Origin: Strix aluco
Taxonomy: Eukaryota > Chordata > Aves > Strigiformes > Strigidae
Length of the DNA stretch: 64,000 nt
Assembly (NCBI RefSeq): GCF_031877795.1
Contig: NC_133935.1
Location: 73,364,303 to 73,428,302 of the forward strand
Reading direction: 5' to 3'
Positions within the stretch are counted from its first letter, which is position 1, and the number at the start of each line of letters is the position of its first letter. The notes under the pieces were generated by a model. It was not told where the DNA came from. It ran no database searches and saw only the letters and a list, made by a program, of their open reading frames with translations. Shown in pieces: positions 62,287 through 64,000 of the stretch. Position numbers and translations under genes: made by a program.

Positions 62287-62292
62287 TTTATT
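62287..62292 (-). terminator. HBP1: HBP1 poly(A) signal, distal
   Basis: AATAAA on the minus strand, followed by a GT-rich stretch (TTTGGTGTTGTGTATTTTG) within 30 nt, which is a good downstream element. It would give a 3'UTR of about 1.1 kb. Confidence 0.65.
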
Positions 62293-62379
62293 TGAAATAA
62301 TATACAAGAATATAGTGTGCAAAAATCTTAGGGGCAACATCATGTAGACATGTGTCATAAACTGAAATTTACAGTTGTG

Positions 62380-62384
<5 letters not shown>

Positions 62385-62416
<32 letters not shown>
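62385..62416. repeat. Poly-A run (32 A), U-run in HBP1 3'UTR
   Basis: Thirty-two consecutive A on +. It lies between the HBP1 proximal and distal poly(A) signals, so it would be a U32 tract in the long HBP1 transcript. No AATAAA precedes it closely on + and no retrocopy body is seen. Confidence 0.9.
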
Positions 62417-62418
<2 letters not shown>

Positions 62419-62530
62419 AACACACAGCTGTTTAGTACATGAAAAGCCATGATTGTAAAAGTTCACAGCAGAAGCAATTGTAATCCTAATGCAGCTGCTC
62501 TAATTTTAGACAGTTGAAGGAAAAACAAAG

Positions 62531-62538
62531 TAAAGTGC
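62531..62538 (-). promoter_or_regulatory. HBP1: miR-17/20/93/106 8mer seed site in HBP1 3'UTR
   Basis: The minus-strand sequence is GCACTTTA, a full 8mer match to the AAAGUGC seed. HBP1 is a reported miR-17-5p target in mammals. Function in this species is inferred. Confidence 0.55.
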
Positions 62539-62559
62539 AAGTGTTGCACGTATAGTTAA

Positions 62560-62566
62560 GTGCAAA
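62560..62566 (-). promoter_or_regulatory. HBP1: miR-19 7mer-m8 seed site in HBP1 3'UTR
   Basis: The minus-strand sequence is TTTGCAC, matching miR-19 seed positions 2-8. It starts 29 nt from the miR-17 site, a spacing at which paired sites often act together. miR-17 and miR-19 come from the same cluster. Confidence 0.45.
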
Positions 62567-62696
62567 GTTTGCCCCCACCATAAAGATGTCTTATGGCAAA
62601 ATAAAATATTGTAGAATATGTGGCAAAGACAAAACACAGAGTTAAAACTACGATGGTGACAATATCAACAGCACCATTTTTCTTGAGATAACGCTA

Positions 62697-62702
62697 TTTA
62701 TT
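62697..62702 (-). terminator. HBP1: HBP1 poly(A) signal, proximal candidate
   Basis: AATAAA on the minus strand about 690 nt after the HBP1 stop. Downstream sequence is moderately GT-rich (ATGGTGCTGTTGATATTGTC). Use would shorten the 3'UTR and drop the miR-17/miR-19 sites. Confidence 0.5.
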
Positions 62703-63106
62703 CGTTTCATCCTGTCCTGGGCCATTGTTTCCACCAGAAATAACAGCTCTCGCTAGTGCCAGCTGCTGCAAAACTACGGCACTTGTGGATACAAATGTTA
62801 CACATGGCCACCCAAGAAGCAGCTCCCCTGCTACATGACACTAGCTCTCCCTTTACCACATGTTCGGTAACTTGTTGGCATCGGGGCAGGCTGGGGAGCT
62901 AGAGGCTGATAATACATTTTGCCATTTCAGAAAATCCCAGGCCCCAGAATCGTAATTAATAATATGGCTGTGCAATACATAGTAATCAGCAATAAGAATC
63001 AATGTATATAAACAGCTGTTACATATTTTAAAATTCCCCTTTTTGTACATTTTCTTTTAAAAATAAACATTTATACACATCTCCTTCGCCTCTTTCTGAA
63101 GTACTT

Positions 63107-63114
63107 TAGCACCA
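63107..63114 (-). promoter_or_regulatory. HBP1: miR-29 8mer seed site in HBP1 3'UTR
   Basis: The minus-strand sequence is TGGTGCTA, a full 8mer for the AGCACCA seed, about 280 nt after the stop. It would be kept in both the short and long 3'UTR. A second 7mer-m8 (TGGTGCT) lies at 62670-62676. Confidence 0.5.
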
Positions 63115-63390
63115 CAGGATATCCATTTTCAAGCCTATATTACCTGATACATATATGAAGTTTGGAAGAAAAATAAGGCAATTTGGTTTAAAATGTTGAT
63201 AGTTTTAGCTTACTTAATGTTCTATTGTAAAAAGCAAATCTGCACTCTTAGTAGATCATTTCCAACTCGATGGTGCCAGTATTTTATGGTCACGCTAAGT
63301 CACAACAAATCTTAAGACCTCGATCTTGCATCTTCTTGCCGTCAAGCAACAGCCATTTTGTAAATATAGAGTTAACAGGAAAATTCTGGC

Positions 63391-63408
63391 TTAATGCTGT
63401 TGTGAGCC
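63391..63408 (-). CDS. HBP1: HBP1 terminal coding segment (last 5 codons and stop)
   Basis: HBP1 is a sequence-specific HMG-box transcriptional regulator that binds RB-family proteins and restrains cell-cycle and Wnt target genes. On the minus strand a pyrimidine-rich acceptor (CTCTTTTCTCAG, 63409-63420) is followed by codons for GSQQH and TAA. This is the C terminus of human HBP1 as I recall it (NSGSQQH). The AXH domain and HMG box are encoded further right, outside the window. The call rests on this short peptide, a good acceptor, and the position: HBP1 is the convergent 3' neighbour of COG5 in human. The previous exon is not within 63421-64000. Confidence 0.85.
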   Translation of the reverse strand, partial: GSQQH

Positions 63409-64000
63409 CTGAGAAAAGAGAAGAACCAGGTTAGCAGTTACCAAGCAAAGGGGAAGCAGACATTATCTTAAATCTAGCAAACACTTGTTCTGAAAGCCAC
63501 AAGTACTTGTAATCATTGGTCAGTTATTCAGAAGAAAACAAACAGACAAACCAGATTATTCTGTCTCCTGATCATCAAAAGACCATCAAGACTTTTGCCA
63601 CAGCCTGCAGTCTGCCATCATTACCTGATGAGGTAACCAAGCTGAGAACAAAATTCTCAGTTCACTGAAATAAATTTTAAAAGGTATTTCCTGCATTTCC
63701 TGTTACAGCACTGAGGTAACAGGTTCTATAGATACTGTTATCTTGGCCTGAAGACGGAAGGAAAGTCCCACTACGAGGTAGGGCAAGAAAGCCAGCCCGC
63801 ACTGCAGCCAGCCTGCCGCTATTCCTCTAGGTTACACACCAACACCCGCACTGAGCTCTGTCAAGCTCACAGGTGCACATGTGAAGTGAACCATCCAATG
63901 CCCAAGACTGCTGTAGTGTAAAAGCAGAATAAATAAATATTATTATTTAACTAAACCCACAAGGAAATCTAACAGAAGCTGTCACTGTTGATTAAAATAG
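63409..64000 (-). other. HBP1: HBP1 last intron (partial)
   Basis: This runs from the acceptor of the terminal exon to the window edge. I looked for the preceding exon, which should end in residues like KRKRTNS, and did not find it. No repeat family was recognised. Confidence 0.6.

Larger units (their letters stand above)
62270..63390 (-). other. HBP1: HBP1 3'UTR
   Basis: About 1.1 kb on the minus strand from the TAA to just past the distal poly(A) signal at 62287-62292. It contains a U32 run (A32 on +), an upstream poly(A) signal at 62697-62702 and exact seed matches for miR-155, miR-29, miR-17/20 and miR-19. Open frames inside it do not resemble proteins. The end point is inferred from the signal. 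Confidence 0.75.

Noticed and set aside
62385..62416. A32 run as the tail of a processed retrocopy
   Set aside because: No AATAAA precedes it closely and no intronless coding sequence or flanking duplication is visible.
62853..63050. 65-aa minus-strand open frame
   Set aside because: It lies inside the HBP1 3'UTR and has no recognisable features.

Overview
This is vertebrate nuclear DNA, almost certainly from a bird. It is AT-rich and intron-dominated, with short exons bounded by AG/GT. It carries three chicken-repeat-1 (CR1) LINE fragments, a TGT...ACA solo LTR of avian ERV style, and an old hAT/Charlie-type miniature transposon. The species cannot be named from the sequence. There are no prokaryotic genes, operons, CRISPR arrays, rRNA or tRNA genes that I could find. 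None of the long open frames outside the exons looks like a protein I recognise, apart from the decayed CR1 reverse transcriptase.

The window holds the 3' part of COG5 (component of oligomeric Golgi complex 5) on the + strand. Twelve coding exons, between 12434 and 61534, join without any frame break into 487 codons plus a TGA stop. By recall of the human protein this is its C-terminal part, a bit under 60 percent of the whole. All internal junctions are GT-AG. The first 12.4 kb is the tail of an upstream intron, and I found no exon I can defend there. The longest introns are 18556-36496 (about 18 kb), 50882-61419 (10.5 kb) and 40573-49553 (9 kb).

COG5 ends near 61.79 kb, or possibly near 62.1 kb. 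Facing it on the - strand is the terminal exon of HBP1 (HMG-box transcription factor 1). Only its last five codons (GSQQH), stop and a roughly 1.1 kb 3'UTR are visible; the rest of the window (63409-64000) is HBP1's last intron. The tail-to-tail COG5/HBP1 order is the same as in human. The HBP1 3'UTR contains exact seed sites for miR-17/20, miR-19, miR-29 and miR-155. Two poly(A) signals are placed so that the upstream one would remove the miR-17 and miR-19 sites.

Accessory content by region: CR1 sense fragment at 4.25-5.27 kb; AT-rich repeats at 8.2 and 8.95 kb; solo LTR at 10.01-11.04 kb; antisense CR1 with an expanded pentanucleotide tail at 16.53-17.18 kb; a 23-bp-stem hairpin at 20.42-20.51 kb; hAT-type MITE at 22.44-22.64 kb; a 44-bp minisatellite (3 copies) at 34.18-34.31 kb; antisense CR1 at 56.82-57.11 kb; a GC-rich block with a C/G run at 59-60.45 kb; and a 32-A run at 62.39 kb. 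I found no convincing undescribed gene system. The best leads are the HBP1 3'UTR site arrangement, the intronic hairpin and the dated mobile-element insertions.
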